A DNA stretch of 64,000 nt, taken from Companilactobacillus suantsaicola. Its GTDB lineage: Bacteria; Bacillota; Bacilli; Lactobacillales; Lactobacillaceae. Under the pieces are notes generated by a model, which searched no databases, was not told where the DNA came from, and saw only the letters and a list, made by a program, of their open reading frames with translations. A program made the position numbers and the translations under genes. Location: assembly GCF_004745525.1 (NCBI RefSeq), contig NZ_RKLY01000013.1, positions 1 to 64,000 on the forward strand, in the 5' to 3' direction. Positions 39,701 through 51,971 of this stretch are shown piece by piece (position 1 is the first letter of the stretch; each line of letters begins with the position of its first letter).

Positions 39701-39755
39701 TAATATTTCTGATTTGAATTTGGACTTGGACAAAATATATGTTGAGGTGAAAAAT

Positions 39756-42700
39756 TTGACTTATCATAACGTTAATTATGGTGCACACCGTGTTCGTCGT
39801 AGTTATGCAAAGATCAAGGAAGTACTTCCACTGCCAAATTTGATTGACATCCAAACAAATTCTTATAAGTGGTTCTTAGATGAAGGACTTAAGGATATGT
39901 TTGACGACATTATGCCAATCGATGATTTTGCTGGTAACCTTTCTTTGGAATACGTCGGCTACAAGTTACTAGAACCAAAATATACTGTTGAAGAAGCAAG
40001 ACAACATGACGCTAACTTCTCAGCACCATTGCATGTTACATTGAAATTGACTAATCATGAAACTGGCGAAATCAAGACACAAGATGTTTTCTTTGGTGAT
40101 TTCCCAATCATGACAGATGAAGGAACTTTCATCATCAACGGTGCCGAACGTGTTATTGTTTCTCAATTAGTACGTTCACCTGGTATTTATTACAATCAAG
40201 ATACAGATAAAAACGGTCGTGAAAATTACGGTACAACAGTTATTCCTAACCGTGGTGCCTGGTTGGAATTTGAAACAGATGCTAAGGGTCTAGGCTATGT
40301 AAGAATTGATAGAACTAGAAAGCTACCTATTTCTGAATTAGTTCGTGCTTTAGGTTTTGGTAGTGACTCTGAAATTCTAGATATCTTTGGTGAAAACGAT
40401 ACTTTGAACTTAACTCTTGAAAAAGATGTTCATAAAGATACTAATGATTCACGTGTCGAAGAAGCTTTGAAAGATATTTATGAAAGACTCCGTCCTGGTG
40501 AACCAAAGACAGCAGATAGTTCTCGTTCATTGCTATATGCTAGATTCTTTGACCCACGTAGATATGACTTAGCACCAGTTGGTCGTTACAAGATCAATAA
40601 GAAGTTAAATCTCAAGACTAGACTTTTGAACAAGACTTTGGCTGAAACACTTGCTGACCCTGATACAGGTGAAGTTGTTTTAGCTAAGGATACATTAATT
40701 GATCGCGATGCTATGAACAAGTTGGCTCCTTATCTTGAAAGAGATGACTTCAAGACTGTTACTTTGAATCCTTCAGAAGAAGGTGTCTTGACTGACCCAA
40801 TTACTGTTCAAATTATTAAGATCTATTCAGAAGCTGACAACGAAAAGGTTGTTAATATCATTGGTAACGGTCATATTCCAGAAGAAAACCGTACTATTAC
40901 ACCAGCTGATATTTTGGCAGGTATTAACTACTTCTTGAACTTGAAGGAAAACATCGGTACTACAGATGATATTGATCACTTAGGTAACCGTCGTATTCGT
41001 TCAGTCGGTGAATTGCTACAAAACCAATTCCGTATTGGTTTGTCACGTATGGAACGTGTTGTACGTGAAAGAATGTCAATTCAAGATTCAGCTACTGTTA
41101 CACCTCAACAATTGATCAATATTAGACCAGTTGTTGCTTCAATTAAGGAATTCTTTGGTTCATCACAATTGTCACAATTCATGGATCAAACTAATCCACT
41201 TGGAGAACTAGAACACAAGCGTCGTCTATCAGCCCTTGGACCTGGTGGTTTGACTCGTGATCGTGCCGGATATGAAGTTCGTGACGTTCACTATACCCAC
41301 TATGGTCGTATGTGTCCTATTGAAACTCCTGAAGGTCCTAATATCGGACTTATTAATAACTTGGCTTCATACGCTATTATTAATAAATATGGTTTCATCG
41401 AAACACCATATCGTCGTGTTTCATGGGATACTCACAAAGTAACTGATAAGATCGATTACTTAACTGCTGACGAAGAAGATAACTATGTTGTTGCCCAAGC
41501 CAATACACCATTGAACGATGATGGTTCATTTGCTGACAACACAATCTTGGCTCGTCGTAAAGATGATAATATTGAAACAACTCCAGAAAAAGTCGACTAC
41601 ATGGACGTTTCTCCTAAGCAAGTAGTTTCTGTAGCTACTGCATGTATTCCTTTCTTGGAAAATGATGATTCAAACCGTGCCCTAATGGGTGCTAACATGC
41701 AACGTCAAGCTGTTCCATTGATCAATCCACATGCTCCACTTGTTGGTACTGGTATGGAATACATCGCTGCTCATGATTCCGGTGCTGCTTTGTTGGCCGA
41801 TCACAGTGGTGTCGTTGAATATGTTGATGCTAAGAAAGTTACTATCAAACGTGACGAAGATGGCACAACAGATGATTACAAGGTAACTAAGTTCCGTCGT
41901 TCAAATAATGGTAAGAGTTATAACCAAAGACCTATCGTCCGCAAGGGTGAAGAGGTTAAGAAGGGTGACATTATCGCCGATGGTCCAGCAATGGAAAATG
42001 GTGAATTAGCTCTTGGTCAAAACCCACTTATCGCCTTTATGACATGGAACATGTATAACTATGAAGATGCGATTGTTCTTTCAGAAAAATTAGTTCGTGA
42101 AGATGCTTATACTTCAATTCATATTGAGGAATATGAATCAGAAGCACGTGATACTAAACTTGGACCTGAAGAAATCACACGTGAAATTCCTAACGTTGGT
42201 GAAGATTCATTGAAGGATCTTGACGAATTCGGAATCATCCGTGTTGGTGCAGAAGTTCGTGATGGCGACATCTTAGTTGGTAAAGTTACACCTAAGGGTG
42301 TTACAGAATTATCAGCCGAAGAACGACTATTGCACGCTATCTTTGGTGAAAAAGCTCGTGAAGTTCGTGATACATCACTTCGTGTACCTCATGGTGGTGG
42401 CGGTATTATCCAAGACGTTAAGGTCTTCACTCGTGAAGCCGGTGACGAACTTGATCCTGGTGTTAACATGCTAGTTCGTGTTTACATCGCTCAAAAGCGT
42501 AAGATTCAAGTTGGTGACAAGATGTCTGGTCGTCACGGTAACAAGGGTACTGTTTCAATCGTTGTACCTGAAGAAGATATGCCATATATGCCAGATGGTA
42601 CTCCAGTAGATATTCTATTGAACCCAATGGGTGTTCCATCACGTATGAATATTGGACAAGTTCTTGATCTTCACTTAGGTATGGCTGCCAGAAAACTTGG

Positions 42701-43361
42701 CATCCACGTTACAACACCTGTTTTCGACGGTGTAAGTAATGATGAACTTTGGGACATTGTCCGTGAAGCTGATATGGATTCAGATGGTAAGTCAATCCTT
42801 TACGATGGACGTACTGGTGAACCATTCAAGAACCGTGTTGCTGTTGGTGTCATGTACTACTTGAAACTAGCTCACATGGTTGATGATAAACTTCATGCTC
42901 GTTCAATTGGACCATACTCACTAGTTACTCAACAACCACTTGGTGGTAAAGCACAATTTGGTGGTCAGAGATTTGGTGAAATGGAAGTTTGGGCCCTTGA
43001 AGCTTATGGTGCCGCTTATACATTGCAAGAAATCTTGACATACAAGTCTGATGATATTGTTGGACGTGTTAAGACTTATGAAGCTATTGTTAAGGGTGAA
43101 AGTATTCCTAAACCTGGTGTTCCTGAATCATTCCGTGTTCTGGTCAAAGAACTACAAGCTCTTGGATTGGACATGAAAGTTCTAGATGCACATAAGAAAG
43201 AAATCGAACTTAGAGATATGGATGACGACGAAGACACAGTTAGTGTTGACGCTCTATCTAAATTCGCTAAACAACAAGAACAAAAACGTGCTGAAGAAGA
43301 AGCTAAGAAGCTGGAAGCATCAAAGGATTCAACTGAAACTAGTACGAAATCAGAAAACTAG
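39756..43361 (+). CDS. rpoB: DNA-directed RNA polymerase subunit beta
   Basis: The 1201-residue beta subunit, half of the polymerase active-centre cleft and the rifampicin target. Recognisable stretches are the rifampicin-region [20 protein letters not shown] and later [19 protein letters not shown]. The C-terminus carries an extra charged tail ([19 protein letters not shown]) common in lactobacilli. I choose TTG 39756 (MTYHNVNYG) behind gaggtg; an in-frame frame opening at ATG 39714 lacks a ribosome-binding site. The gap to rpoC is 24 bp. Confidence 0.97.
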   Translation: MTYHNVNYGAHRVRRSYAKIKEVLPLPNLIDIQTNSYKWFLDEGLKDMFDDIMPIDDFAGNLSLEYVGYKLLEPKYTVEEARQHDANFSAPLHVTLKLTNHETGEIKTQDVFFGDFPIMTDEGTFIINGAERVIVSQLVRSPGIYYNQDTDKNGRENYGTTVIPNRGAWLEFETDAKGLGYVRIDRTRKLPISELVRALGFGSDSEILDIFGENDTLNLTLEKDVHKDTNDSRVEEALKDIYERLRPGEPKTADSSRSLLYARFFDPRRYDLAPVGRYKINKKLNLKTRLLNKTLAETLADPDTGEVVLAKDTLIDRDAMNKLAPYLERDDFKTVTLNPSEEGVLTDPITVQIIKIYSEADNEKVVNIIGNGHIPEENRTITPADILAGINYFLNLKENIGTTDDIDHLGNRRIRSVGELLQNQFRIGLSRMERVVRERMSIQDSATVTPQQLINIRPVVASIKEFFGSSQLSQFMDQTNPLGELEHKRRLSALGPGGLTRDRAGYEVRDVHYTHYGRMCPIETPEGPNIGLINNLASYAIINKYGFIETPYRRVSWDTHKVTDKIDYLTADEEDNYVVAQANTPLNDDGSFADNTILARRKDDNIETTPEKVDYMDVSPKQVVSVATACIPFLENDDSNRALMGANMQRQAVPLINPHAPLVGTGMEYIAAHDSGAALLADHSGVVEYVDAKKVTIKRDEDGTTDDYKVTKFRRSNNGKSYNQRPIVRKGEEVKKGDIIADGPAMENGELALGQNPLIAFMTWNMYNYEDAIVLSEKLVREDAYTSIHIEEYESEARDTKLGPEEITREIPNVGEDSLKDLDEFGIIRVGAEVRDGDILVGKVTPKGVTELSAEERLLHAIFGEKAREVRDTSLRVPHGGGGIIQDVKVFTREAGDELDPGVNMLVRVYIAQKRKIQVGDKMSGRHGNKGTVSIVVPEEDMPYMPDGTPVDILLNPMGVPSRMNIGQVLDLHLGMAARKLGIHVTTPVFDGVSNDELWDIVREADMDSDGKSILYDGRTGEPFKNRVAVGVMYYLKLAHMVDDKLHARSIGPYSLVTQQPLGGKAQFGGQRFGEMEVWALEAYGAAYTLQEILTYKSDDIVGRVKTYEAIVKGESIPKPGVPESFRVLVKELQALGLDMKVLDAHKKEIELRDMDDDEDTVSVDALSKFAKQQEQKRAEEEAKKLEASKDSTETSTKSEN

Positions 43362-43385
43362 TTAAAACTTTAGGGAGGTTACCTT

Positions 43386-46300
43386 TTGATAGACGTTAAT
43401 AAATTCGATAGTATGCAAATTGGTTTAGCTTCTCCTGATAAGATTCGTAGTTGGTCTTATGGGGAAGTTAAGAAACCAGAAACTATTAACTACCGTACTT
43501 TAAAACCAGAAAAAGATGGTCTATTCGATGAAAGAATCTTTGGACCAACTAAAGACTGGGAATGTGCCTGTGGTAAGTACAAACGTATCCGTTATAAGGG
43601 TATTGTTTGTGACCGCTGTGGTGTTGAAGTTACTCGTTCAAAAGTTCGCCGTGAACGTATGGCTCATATCGAACTAGCAGCTCCTGTATCACACATCTGG
43701 TACTTTAAAGGAATCCCATCACGTATGGGACTTGTCTTGGATATGAGTCCAAGAAACTTGGAAGAAGTAATCTACTTTGCATCATATGTAGTTATCGACC
43801 CAGGTGATACTGATCTAGAAAAGAAACAATTATTAACAGAAACAGAATACCGTAAGAAACGTGAAGAATTTGGTAACAAGTTCGTTGCTGAAATGGGTGC
43901 CGAAGGTATCCGTGATCTTCTAAGACAAGTTGATATGGATTCTGAAGTTAAAGAATTACGTGAGACATTGAAGTCCGCTCAAGGACAAAAACGTACACGT
44001 GCTATTAGACGTTTGGATATCCTTAGTGCTTTCCAAAAGTCTGGTAACAAACCTGAATGGATGGTAATGGAAGCAATTCCCGTAATCCCACCTGATCTTC
44101 GTCCAATGGTTCAACTAGAAGGTGGCCGTTTCGCTACTTCTGACTTGAACGATTTGTACCGTCGTGTTATTAACAGAAATAACCGTTTGAAGAGATTGTT
44201 GGATCTACATGCTCCTAATATCATCGTTCAAAACGAAAAGAGAATGCTCCAAGAAGCTGTTGATGCCTTGATCGATAATGGTCGTCGTGGCCGTCCTGTT
44301 ACAGGACCTGGTAACCGTCCATTGAAGTCACTTTCACACATGCTTAAAGGTAAGCAAGGTCGTTTCCGTCAAAACTTACTTGGTAAACGTGTTGACTACT
44401 CAGGTCGTTCTGTTATCGATGTTGGACCAACACTTAAGTTTTACCAATGTGGTCTTCCACGTGAAATGGCATTGGAATTGTTCAAACCATTCGTAATGCA
44501 CGAACTAGTTAAGAGAGAAATCGCTTCTAACGTCAAGAATGCTAGAAGAAAGATCGATCGCCAAGATGATGATATCTGGGATGTACTAGAAGACGTTATC
44601 AAAGAACGTCCAGTACTACTTAACCGTGCCCCTACACTTCATAGACTTGGTATCCAAGCCTTTGAACCTGTTTTGGTTGATGGTAAATCAATCCGTTTGC
44701 ACCCACTTGCTTGTGAAGCTTACAATGCCGATTTTGATGGTGACCAAATGGCTATCCACGTGCCACTATCAGACGAAGCTCAAGCTGAAGCTCGTATGTT
44801 GATGCTTGCTGCTCACCATATTCTTGCTCCTAAAGATGGTAAGCCTATCGTTACTCCTTCACAGGATGTTGTTTTAGGTAACTACTATCTAACAATTGAA
44901 ACAAGACATATGACTGGCGAAGGTAAGATCTTCATGGATGCTAATGAAGTTCAAACAGCTCTTCTAAATGGTGATGTTCATTACCATACAAGAATTGGTT
45001 TAGCTGTTTCTTCAATGCCTAACAAGCCATTCAAGGATGAACAAAGAGATAAGGTTATGATTACCAGTGTTGGTAAAGTGATCTTTAACGAAATTCTTCC
45101 TGCTGACTTCCCATACTTAAATGAACCTTCAGATGACAATTTGAAGAATGGTGTTCCTGACAAGTACTTCTTGGGTAAAGGTGAAGATATTCATCAACGT
45201 TTGGACGAAATGGATCTAGTAGACCCACTTAAGAGTGGTTACCTATCAGATATCATCGCTCAAATCTTCAAGATCTACCGTGTTCAAAGAACTTCATCAC
45301 TTCTTGATGATATGAAGGAATTAGGTTACACAATCTGTACACTATCTGGTTTGACAGTTGGTGTTACTGATGTTCCTAACTTAACTCAAAAACCTGAAAT
45401 TATTGACAAAGCCCACAAACAAGTCGCTTCTATTTCTAAGCAATTCCGTCGTGGACTTATCACCGATGATGAACGACATGATCGTGTTATCAGTGTTTGG
45501 AACGATACAAAGGACGAAATTCAACAATTGTTGATCGACTCATTTGATCCTACAAACCCTATCTCAATGATGTCCGATTCCGGTGCCCGTGGTAACATTT
45601 CAAACTTTACTCAGCTAGCTGGTATGCGTGGACTTATGGCTGCCCCTAACGGTGGTATGATGGAAATCCCTGTTATTTCTAACTTCCGTGAAGGACTATC
45701 TGTCATGGAAATGTTCATGTCAACCCACGGTGCTCGTAAAGGTATGACCGATACAGCCTTGAAGACTGCTAACTCTGGTTACTTGACACGTCGTTTGGTT
45801 GATGTTGCTCAAGATGTTATCGTTCGTGAAGAAGATTGTGGTACTGACCGTGGTCTTGTTGTAAGTGCCATTATGGAAGGTACAGATTTAATCGAACCAT
45901 TGTATGATCGACTTGTTGGTCGTTATACTCAAAAGACAGTTAAAGATCCTAAGACAGGCGAAGTTATCGTACCTCGTGGTGTCATGATGGATGAAGCTTT
46001 GGCTCAAAAGGTTGTTGACGCAGGTGTCACACACGTAACAATTCGTTCTGCATTCACATGTGATACAAAACATGGTGTATGTAAGAAGTGTTACGGTAGA
46101 AACCTTGCTACTGGTGAAGAAGTTGAAATTGGTGAAGCAGTTGGTACTGTTGCTGCTCAATCAATCGGTGAACCAGGTACACAATTGACTATGAGAAACT
46201 TCCATACTGGTGGTGTTGCTGGTGGCGATGATATTACTCAAGGACTTCCTCGTGTTCAAGAAATTGTTGAAGCTAGAAATCCTAAAGGTCTTGCTGTCAT

Positions 46301-47048
46301 TTCTGAAGTTGATGGTACAGTTACATCAATCGATGAGAATCCAGCAGAACATACTAAGGAAATCACTGTTGAGGGTGACATTGACTCTAGAAGTTATAGT
46401 GTTCCTTACACATCAAGTGTTGCAGTTGCCGAAGGTGACCATGTAAAACGTGGTGGTAAGTTGACACAAGGTTCAATCGATCCTAAGGAATTGATCAAAG
46501 TTACAAACGTCCTACATACAGAAAACTACTTGCTTGCTGAAGTTCAAAAAGTTTACCGTATGCAAGGTGTTGATATTTCTGATAAGCATTTCGAGGTTAT
46601 GATCAGACAAATGCTCAGAAAGATCCGTATCCTTGATCCTGGTGATACAGATGTCTTACCTGGTCAATTGATGGATATTTCTCAATTTACTGACCATAAC
46701 CGTGAGACATTGTTCAATGGTGGAATTCCTGCCACTGGACGTCCAGTTCTACTTGGTATCACAAAAGCCTCACTTGAAACTAACAGTTTCTTGTCAGCTG
46801 CTTCCTTCCAGGAAACAACTAGAGTTCTTACTGACGCTTCAATTCGTGGTAAGAATGATCCACTTCTTGGACTTAAGGAAAATGTTATTATTGGTAAACT
46901 TATCCCTGCCGGTACTGGTATGGCTAAGTACAACCATATGGAACCTAAGAAAGTCGGCCCAATGGCAGACAATTCGTTAAATGGTGCCTATACAATTTCT
47001 GATATAGAGGCCCAAATGAAGGCTGAAGAAGCTAAGAGTGAAAAATAA
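43386..47048 (+). CDS. rpoC: DNA-directed RNA polymerase subunit beta'
   Basis: The 1220-residue beta' subunit. The N-terminal zinc site is CACGKYKR with the later CDRCG. The catalytic magnesium loop is [13 protein letters not shown], and the second zinc site is [13 protein letters not shown]. The trigger-loop region ([19 protein letters not shown]) is intact. The start is TTG 43386 behind gggaggtt. It is co-transcribed with rpoB and ends at a strong terminator. Confidence 0.97.
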   Translation: MIDVNKFDSMQIGLASPDKIRSWSYGEVKKPETINYRTLKPEKDGLFDERIFGPTKDWECACGKYKRIRYKGIVCDRCGVEVTRSKVRRERMAHIELAAPVSHIWYFKGIPSRMGLVLDMSPRNLEEVIYFASYVVIDPGDTDLEKKQLLTETEYRKKREEFGNKFVAEMGAEGIRDLLRQVDMDSEVKELRETLKSAQGQKRTRAIRRLDILSAFQKSGNKPEWMVMEAIPVIPPDLRPMVQLEGGRFATSDLNDLYRRVINRNNRLKRLLDLHAPNIIVQNEKRMLQEAVDALIDNGRRGRPVTGPGNRPLKSLSHMLKGKQGRFRQNLLGKRVDYSGRSVIDVGPTLKFYQCGLPREMALELFKPFVMHELVKREIASNVKNARRKIDRQDDDIWDVLEDVIKERPVLLNRAPTLHRLGIQAFEPVLVDGKSIRLHPLACEAYNADFDGDQMAIHVPLSDEAQAEARMLMLAAHHILAPKDGKPIVTPSQDVVLGNYYLTIETRHMTGEGKIFMDANEVQTALLNGDVHYHTRIGLAVSSMPNKPFKDEQRDKVMITSVGKVIFNEILPADFPYLNEPSDDNLKNGVPDKYFLGKGEDIHQRLDEMDLVDPLKSGYLSDIIAQIFKIYRVQRTSSLLDDMKELGYTICTLSGLTVGVTDVPNLTQKPEIIDKAHKQVASISKQFRRGLITDDERHDRVISVWNDTKDEIQQLLIDSFDPTNPISMMSDSGARGNISNFTQLAGMRGLMAAPNGGMMEIPVISNFREGLSVMEMFMSTHGARKGMTDTALKTANSGYLTRRLVDVAQDVIVREEDCGTDRGLVVSAIMEGTDLIEPLYDRLVGRYTQKTVKDPKTGEVIVPRGVMMDEALAQKVVDAGVTHVTIRSAFTCDTKHGVCKKCYGRNLATGEEVEIGEAVGTVAAQSIGEPGTQLTMRNFHTGGVAGGDDITQGLPRVQEIVEARNPKGLAVISEVDGTVTSIDENPAEHTKEITVEGDIDSRSYSVPYTSSVAVAEGDHVKRGGKLTQGSIDPKELIKVTNVLHTENYLLAEVQKVYRMQGVDISDKHFEVMIRQMLRKIRILDPGDTDVLPGQLMDISQFTDHNRETLFNGGIPATGRPVLLGITKASLETNSFLSAASFQETTRVLTDASIRGKNDPLLGLKENVIIGKLIPAGTGMAKYNHMEPKKVGPMADNSLNGAYTISDIEAQMKAEEAKSEK

Positions 47049-47064
47049 TTAATATTTGTTAGAA

Positions 47065-47093
47065 AGACGACCATTTATGGTCGTCTTTTTTTT
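47065..47093 (+). terminator. Terminator of rpoBC
   Basis: AGACGACC (47065-47072) pairs with GGTCGTCT (47079-47086), then eight T. Confidence 0.9.
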
Positions 47094-47133
47094 GTATAAT
47101 AGAAGTATCGAGATTAATTTGGAGGTTAGAATT

Positions 47134-47952
47134 TTGCAAAAGCAAGAATTAGCTTATCAAGATACCAAATTTACTTTAGATACTTACTGGTTAGATCCAA
47201 TTTCTGATTTTGATGAACCAGTTGAGCATCCGCTAGCAATTATTTGTCCTGGAGGTGCTTTTAAGTTTCATTCTGATCGTGAAGCACAACCGATTGCCAT
47301 GAAATTTAACTCAGAAGGAATGCATGCTTTAGTTTTGCATTACCAATTAGCTGAAAATGGCAAAAATGTTTATCCTATAGCCTTACAAGAAATGGCAACA
47401 ACTTTGAATTGGTTGAAGAGTCAACAAGAAACTCACAATATTGATTTGAGTAAAGTAGTTTTAATTGGTTTCTCTGCCGGTGGACACGTCGTTGCTGACT
47501 TTAATTCCATCATGTTAGATCCAGAACAAAGAAAGAATATCTTTGCTGACAAATTGGAAGTTGAACCAGCTGCAAATATCCTCGGTTATTCAGTAATCGA
47601 TATGACTCTAGGTTGGCCTAAAGAAGAATCATGGTCTAAACAAGTAGCTCCTGATGAATCATATTGGCAAGCTCAAGCTCATTTAACTGAGCATGCTAAA
47701 CCAACATTCATTTGGCAAACAGTTACTGATGACACCGTACCGGTCATGAATTCAATCGTTTATGCACAAAAGTTGAATGACTTGAAGATTCCATACGAAA
47801 TGCACCTCTTTGGTTCGGGCGGCCACGGTTTGTCACTTTCAACTTATGTCACAAAGCATCCCAATGGTGGAGATTACAATATTTACGATTATAAGTGGTG
47901 GGAATTAGCAGTTAACTGGCTAAAGCTTCAAAGAATCCTACCTGAAATTTAA
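47134..47952 (+). CDS. Alpha/beta-hydrolase, acetyl-esterase-like
   Basis: A 272-residue serine hydrolase of the alpha/beta fold. The oxyanion-side PGGAF is at about 42-46, the nucleophile elbow GFSAGG carries the Ser, and the C-terminal histidine is in GSGGHGLSLS. The pattern resembles small esterases related to xylan or sugar acetyl-esterases; the substrate is not known. No signal peptide is present. The start is TTG 47134 behind ggaggtta. A TATAAT at 47095-47100 could be its promoter. Its last 41 bp overlap the convergent comC gene. Confidence 0.82.
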   Translation: MQKQELAYQDTKFTLDTYWLDPISDFDEPVEHPLAIICPGGAFKFHSDREAQPIAMKFNSEGMHALVLHYQLAENGKNVYPIALQEMATTLNWLKSQQETHNIDLSKVVLIGFSAGGHVVADFNSIMLDPEQRKNIFADKLEVEPAANILGYSVIDMTLGWPKEESWSKQVAPDESYWQAQAHLTEHAKPTFIWQTVTDDTVPVMNSIVYAQKLNDLKIPYEMHLFGSGGHGLSLSTYVTKHPNGGDYNIYDYKWWELAVNWLKLQRILPEI

Positions 47953-48607
47953 TAAGAAATGAAGAGATCACGAAGACGAATCCTGTAGCGATACATAAAT
48001 AAGGGATGAATCGAAATGATCTCTTTTTGTTTACCGCAAAATTGCCAATACAAAGCAGACACGCTAAGATCATTATTAATAGAAAAAGCTCTAAGTTAAA
48101 AACTAAAGCCAGGATTGAGATTATCTCCACATCACCCAAACCAATTAGGTGGTTCCGGCTTAATAACAAGAGTGACAGGTATACTAAAAGGCTGATCAAT
48201 AAATGTTGACCAGAGAAGTGCCATATGATTGTTGGCAAAAAGCCCAAATAAAAAATCGGATAGACATAACCATAAAAAGCGTCACAAAAGCCTAAAAGAA
48301 TTAACGTCAAAATCAAAGGTAAATAGGATAAATTGTTGAAATAATAACTGGAAAGAATCAACAGTCCACCACAAAATTCTTGAAGGGGATTTAAAAAATT
48401 AATTTGATTTTTGCAAGTTGAGCATTTACCATTATCTATGAAATAACCCAGTATTGGGATGATTTCATACCATCTTAAGATCCTGTGACAGTAATCGCAC
48501 TGAGAACGCCTGGTGTTGATTTGTGGGTAATCTTGTGCGAAAACCTTTAGAAAGGAGATAATGCAAGCTCCGAAAATGAAGATTAGTAGTTGTAAAAGAT
48601 ATTCCAT
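47912..48607 (-). CDS. comC: Prepilin peptidase, ComC-like (A24 family)
   Basis: A 231-residue membrane protein that cleaves and N-methylates type IV pilin-like proteins, here probably the ComG competence pseudopilins. It has about seven hydrophobic segments. CDYCHR and CSTCKN form the zinc-binding Cys quartet. The two catalytic aspartates are in LLGFCDAFYGYVYP and GLGDVE. I choose ATG 48607 behind gaggtgaaaata; the in-frame GTG at 48616 is part of the ribosome-binding site. It is convergent with the esterase gene and overlaps it. Confidence 0.9.
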   Translation of the reverse strand: MEYLLQLLIFIFGACIISFLKVFAQDYPQINTRRSQCDYCHRILRWYEIIPILGYFIDNGKCSTCKNQINFLNPLQEFCGGLLILSSYYFNNLSYLPLILTLILLGFCDAFYGYVYPIFYLGFLPTIIWHFSGQHLLISLLVYLSLLLLSRNHLIGLGDVEIISILALVFNLELFLLIMILACLLCIGNFAVNKKRSFRFIPYLCIATGFVFVISSFLIKFQVGFFEALAS

Positions 48608-48666
48608 TATTTTCACCTCGTTTTAAATTACGAAGTATTTTGGGTTAACTTTTTAGCAATGTCACG

Positions 48667-48695
48667 TTGACATGGCTTTTTATAGATGGTATTCT
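48667..48695 (+). promoter_or_regulatory. Promoter of the str operon
   Basis: TTGACA (48667-48672), 17-base spacer, TATTCT (48690-48695). The leader is about 135 nt. Confidence 0.8.
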
Positions 48696-48754
48696 AATAG
48701 ACGTGCTTTTATTGGCAGCAATATTAGTTTGTTTATTTAAATATAAGCTCATAA

Positions 48755-48800
48755 CGTACGCCACTAACGTGGTTTATTATTTTACAAAATTATGAACCAC
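48755..48800 (+). promoter_or_regulatory. rpsL leader with alternative hairpins
   Basis: GTGG (48769-48772) can pair with CCAC (48761-48764) in a small hairpin, or GTGGTT (48769-48774) with AACCAC (48795-48800) in a larger one; the two exclude each other. The str operon is feedback-controlled by S7 in E. coli, but whether this leader serves that role is inference. Confidence 0.4.
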
Positions 48801-48838
48801 CTGGATGTGTGTACTTAAATTATTAGGAGGAACTTTGA

Positions 48839-49252
48839 ATGCCAACAATTAACCAATTAGTTCGCAAAGGCCGTAAGTCACAAACTTCAAAGTCCGATGC
48901 ACCTGCATTGAACTACGGCTACAATAGTATGAAGAAGGTTGCTACAAAGAACCCAGCTCCACAAAAACGTGGTGTTGCAACTCGTGTCGGAACAATGACA
49001 CCTAAGAAGCCTAACTCAGCCCTACGTAAGTATGCCCGTGTTAGATTATCAAACCTTATTGAAGTAACAGCATATATCCCAGGAATTGGCCACAACTTGC
49101 AAGAGCATAGTGTTGTTCTTGTCCGTGGTGGACGTGTAAAGGATCTACCTGGTGTTCGTTATCACGTTGTTCGTGGTGCCTTAGATACAGCCGGTGTTGA
49201 TGGACGTATGCAAAGTCGTTCAAAATATGGTGCTAAGAAGCCTAAGAAATAA
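48839..49252 (+). CDS. rpsL: 30S ribosomal protein S12
   Basis: The 137-residue decoding-centre protein. [11 protein letters not shown] and the loop [12 protein letters not shown] contain the lysines whose change gives streptomycin resistance; both are wild type here. It starts at ATG 48839 behind aggagga and is the first gene of the str operon (rpsL-rpsG-fusA). Confidence 0.98.
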   Translation: MPTINQLVRKGRKSQTSKSDAPALNYGYNSMKKVATKNPAPQKRGVATRVGTMTPKKPNSALRKYARVRLSNLIEVTAYIPGIGHNLQEHSVVLVRGGRVKDLPGVRYHVVRGALDTAGVDGRMQSRSKYGAKKPKK

Positions 49253-49306
49253 CAATAAATAATCATTCTTATTTAATGAAATAATGTAATAACGGAGGAA
49301 TTTTTT

Positions 49307-49774
49307 ATGCGTAAAGGTAGAGCTCCAAAACGTGATGTTTTGCCAGATCCAATGTACAACTCAAAGCTAGTAACTCGTTTGATTAACCACTTGATGTATG
49401 ATGGTAAAAGAGGTACTGCTTCAACAATTTTATATCGTGCTTTCGATATTATTAAGGACAAGACAGGTAACGAACCATTGGACGTGTTTGAAGAAGCAAT
49501 GAACAATGTTATGCCTGTACTTGAAGTTAAGGCTCGCCGTATCGGTGGTTCTAACTATCAAATTCCTATCGAAGTTCGTCCAGATCGTCGTACAACTCTA
49601 GGACTTCGTTGGATCACAAGTTATGCTCGTCTACGTGGTGAACATACTATGGACGAACGTCTAGCTAACGAAATCATGGATGCAGCTAACAATACTGGTG
49701 CTGCTGTTAAGAAACGTGAAGATACACATAAGATGGCCGATGCTAACCGTGCATTCGCTCACTATCGCTGGTAG
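49307..49774 (+). CDS. rpsG: 30S ribosomal protein S7
   Basis: The 155-residue protein organises the head of the small subunit and lines the E site. The N-terminal [15 protein letters not shown] and the C-terminal [14 protein letters not shown] are typical. The start is ATG 49307 behind cggaggaa. It is 54 bp from rpsL and 46 bp from fusA. Confidence 0.98.
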   Translation: MRKGRAPKRDVLPDPMYNSKLVTRLINHLMYDGKRGTASTILYRAFDIIKDKTGNEPLDVFEEAMNNVMPVLEVKARRIGGSNYQIPIEVRPDRRTTLGLRWITSYARLRGEHTMDERLANEIMDAANNTGAAVKKREDTHKMADANRAFAHYRW

Positions 49775-49820
49775 GATCTAGTTTTAAAACTAGTTAATTT
49801 GAGAGGAGAAACAATTTTTC

Positions 49821-51917
49821 ATGGCTAATAAACGTGAATTTCCACTAGAAGATACCCGTAATATTGGTATCATGGCCCACATCGATGCCGGTAAAACTAC
49901 AACTACAGAACGTATCTTGTACTATACTGGTAAAATCCACAAAATTGGTGAAACACATGATGGTGCTTCACAAATGGACTGGATGGCTCAAGAACAAGAA
50001 CGTGGTATTACTATCACATCAGCTGCTACAACTGCTGAATGGAAGAACAACCGTATCAATATCATTGATACTCCAGGACACGTTGACTTCACAATCGAAG
50101 TTGAACGTTCACTCCGTGTTCTAGATGGTGCTATTACAGTTCTTGATGCTCAATCAGGTGTTGAACCACAAACTGAAAATGTTTGGCGTCAAGCCTCAAC
50201 ATACGGTGTTCCAAGAATCGTCTTTGTTAACAAGATGGATAAAATCGGTGCTAACTTTGACTACTCTGTAGAAACATTGCATGAAAGACTAGATGCTAAC
50301 GCACATGCTATCCAAATGCCTATTGGTGCCGAAGACCAATTCGAAGGTGTTATCGACTTGATTGAAATGAAAGCCGATCTATACGACGAAGACGAATTAG
50401 GTACAAAATGGGATACTGTCGATGTTCCTGAAGAATATCGTGCTGAAGCTGAAAAGAAACGTGCAGAATTGATCGAATCAGTTGCTGATGTTGATGATGA
50501 TATCATGGACAAGTACCTTGAAGGTGAAGAAATCAGCAACGATGAAATCCGTGCTGCTATTCGTAAAGCTACAATCAACTTGAAGTTCTTCCCAGTTCTT
50601 GCAGGTTCTGCTTTCAAGAATAAGGGTGTTCAAATGTTGATGGATGCCGTTGTTGACTACTTACCATCACCACTTGACGTACGTCCTTATAAGGCTACAG
50701 ATCCTAAGGATGAATCAGAAGTTGAACTTATGGCTGATGACAGCAAACCATTTGCTGGTCTTGCATTTAAGATTGCTACTGACCCATTCGTTGGACGTCT
50801 AACATACATTCGTGTATATAGAGGTTCACTAGAATCAGGTTCTTATGTCTTGAACTCAACTAAAGACAAGCGTGAACGTGTTGGTCGTTTGCTACAAATG
50901 CATTCTAACCACCGTAAGGAAATCCCTGAAGTATTCTCTGGTGATATCGCTGCTGTTATCGGTTTGAAGAACACTACAACAGGTGATTCTCTAACAGATC
51001 CAGATCATCCATTAATTCTTGAATCATTGGATATTCCAGATCCAGTTATCCAAGTATCTATCGAACCTAACTCAAAGGAAGATAGAGATAAGATGGATGT
51101 TGCTATCCAAAAACTTTCAGAAGAAGATCCTACTTTCCAAGCTGAAACAAATCCTGAAACTGGTGAAACATTGATCGCCGGAATGGGTGAATTGCACTTG
51201 GATATCATGGTTGACCGTATGAAACGTGAATTTAACGTTGCATGTAAGGTTGGTGAACCTCAAGTTGCTTACCGTGAAACATTTACACAACAAACAAGTG
51301 CTCAAGGTAAGTTCGTTCGTCAATCTGGTGGTAAAGGTCAATATGGTGACGTTTGGGTTGAATTTACACCTAACGAAGAAGGTAAAGGCTTTGAATTCGA
51401 AGATGCTATCGTCGGTGGTGTTGTTCCTCGTGAATACATCCCTTCAGTAGAACAAGGATTGAAAGAATCAATGGAAAACGGTGTTCTTGCTGGATACCCA
51501 TTGATTGATGTTAAGGCTAAGTTGTATGATGGTTCATACCACGAAGTCGATTCATCTGAAGCTGCCTTCAAGATTGCTGCTTCATTGGCTCTACGTAATG
51601 CTGCTAAATCAGCTGGTGCTGTAATTCTTGAACCTATTATGAAGGTTGAAATTGTTACACCAGAAGATTACTTAGGTGACGTTATGGGACAAGTTACTGC
51701 TCGTCGTGGACGTGTTGAAGGTATGGAAGCACGTGGTAATGCACAACTTATCAATGCTTTCGTTCCACTTGCAGAAATGTTTGGTTACGCTACAACACTT
51801 CGTTCAGCAACACAAGGTCGTGGTACATTTACAATGACAATGGATCACTACGAAAAGGTTCCTAAGTCAATTCAAGCTGACATCATTAAGAAAAATGGTG
51901 GCAACCCAGAAGCTTAG
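49821..51917 (+). CDS. fusA: Elongation factor G
   Basis: The 698-residue translocase GTPase. The G1 motif [15 protein letters not shown] is at about 18-32, then DTPGHVDF and the NKMD motif ([10 protein letters not shown]). Domains II to V are complete, with the domain [13 protein letters not shown]. The start is ATG 49821 behind gagaggag. It ends the str operon: tufA does not follow here, as is usual in lactobacilli, and a terminator stands directly after. Confidence 0.98.
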   Translation: MANKREFPLEDTRNIGIMAHIDAGKTTTTERILYYTGKIHKIGETHDGASQMDWMAQEQERGITITSAATTAEWKNNRINIIDTPGHVDFTIEVERSLRVLDGAITVLDAQSGVEPQTENVWRQASTYGVPRIVFVNKMDKIGANFDYSVETLHERLDANAHAIQMPIGAEDQFEGVIDLIEMKADLYDEDELGTKWDTVDVPEEYRAEAEKKRAELIESVADVDDDIMDKYLEGEEISNDEIRAAIRKATINLKFFPVLAGSAFKNKGVQMLMDAVVDYLPSPLDVRPYKATDPKDESEVELMADDSKPFAGLAFKIATDPFVGRLTYIRVYRGSLESGSYVLNSTKDKRERVGRLLQMHSNHRKEIPEVFSGDIAAVIGLKNTTTGDSLTDPDHPLILESLDIPDPVIQVSIEPNSKEDRDKMDVAIQKLSEEDPTFQAETNPETGETLIAGMGELHLDIMVDRMKREFNVACKVGEPQVAYRETFTQQTSAQGKFVRQSGGKGQYGDVWVEFTPNEEGKGFEFEDAIVGGVVPREYIPSVEQGLKESMENGVLAGYPLIDVKAKLYDGSYHEVDSSEAAFKIAASLALRNAAKSAGAVILEPIMKVEIVTPEDYLGDVMGQVTARRGRVEGMEARGNAQLINAFVPLAEMFGYATTLRSATQGRGTFTMTMDHYEKVPKSIQADIIKKNGGNPEA

Positions 51918-51932
51918 TTAATAACAAAAATA

Positions 51933-51967
51933 AAACCGTAACAGTTAAATCTGTTACGGTTTTTTTG
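51933..51967 (+). terminator. Terminator of the str operon
   Basis: AAACCGTAACAG (51933-51944) pairs with CTGTTACGGTTT (51951-51962) over 12 bp, then T. The A run before it would let it also serve the convergent CPBP gene. Confidence 0.92.
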
Positions 51968-51971
51968 TGTT

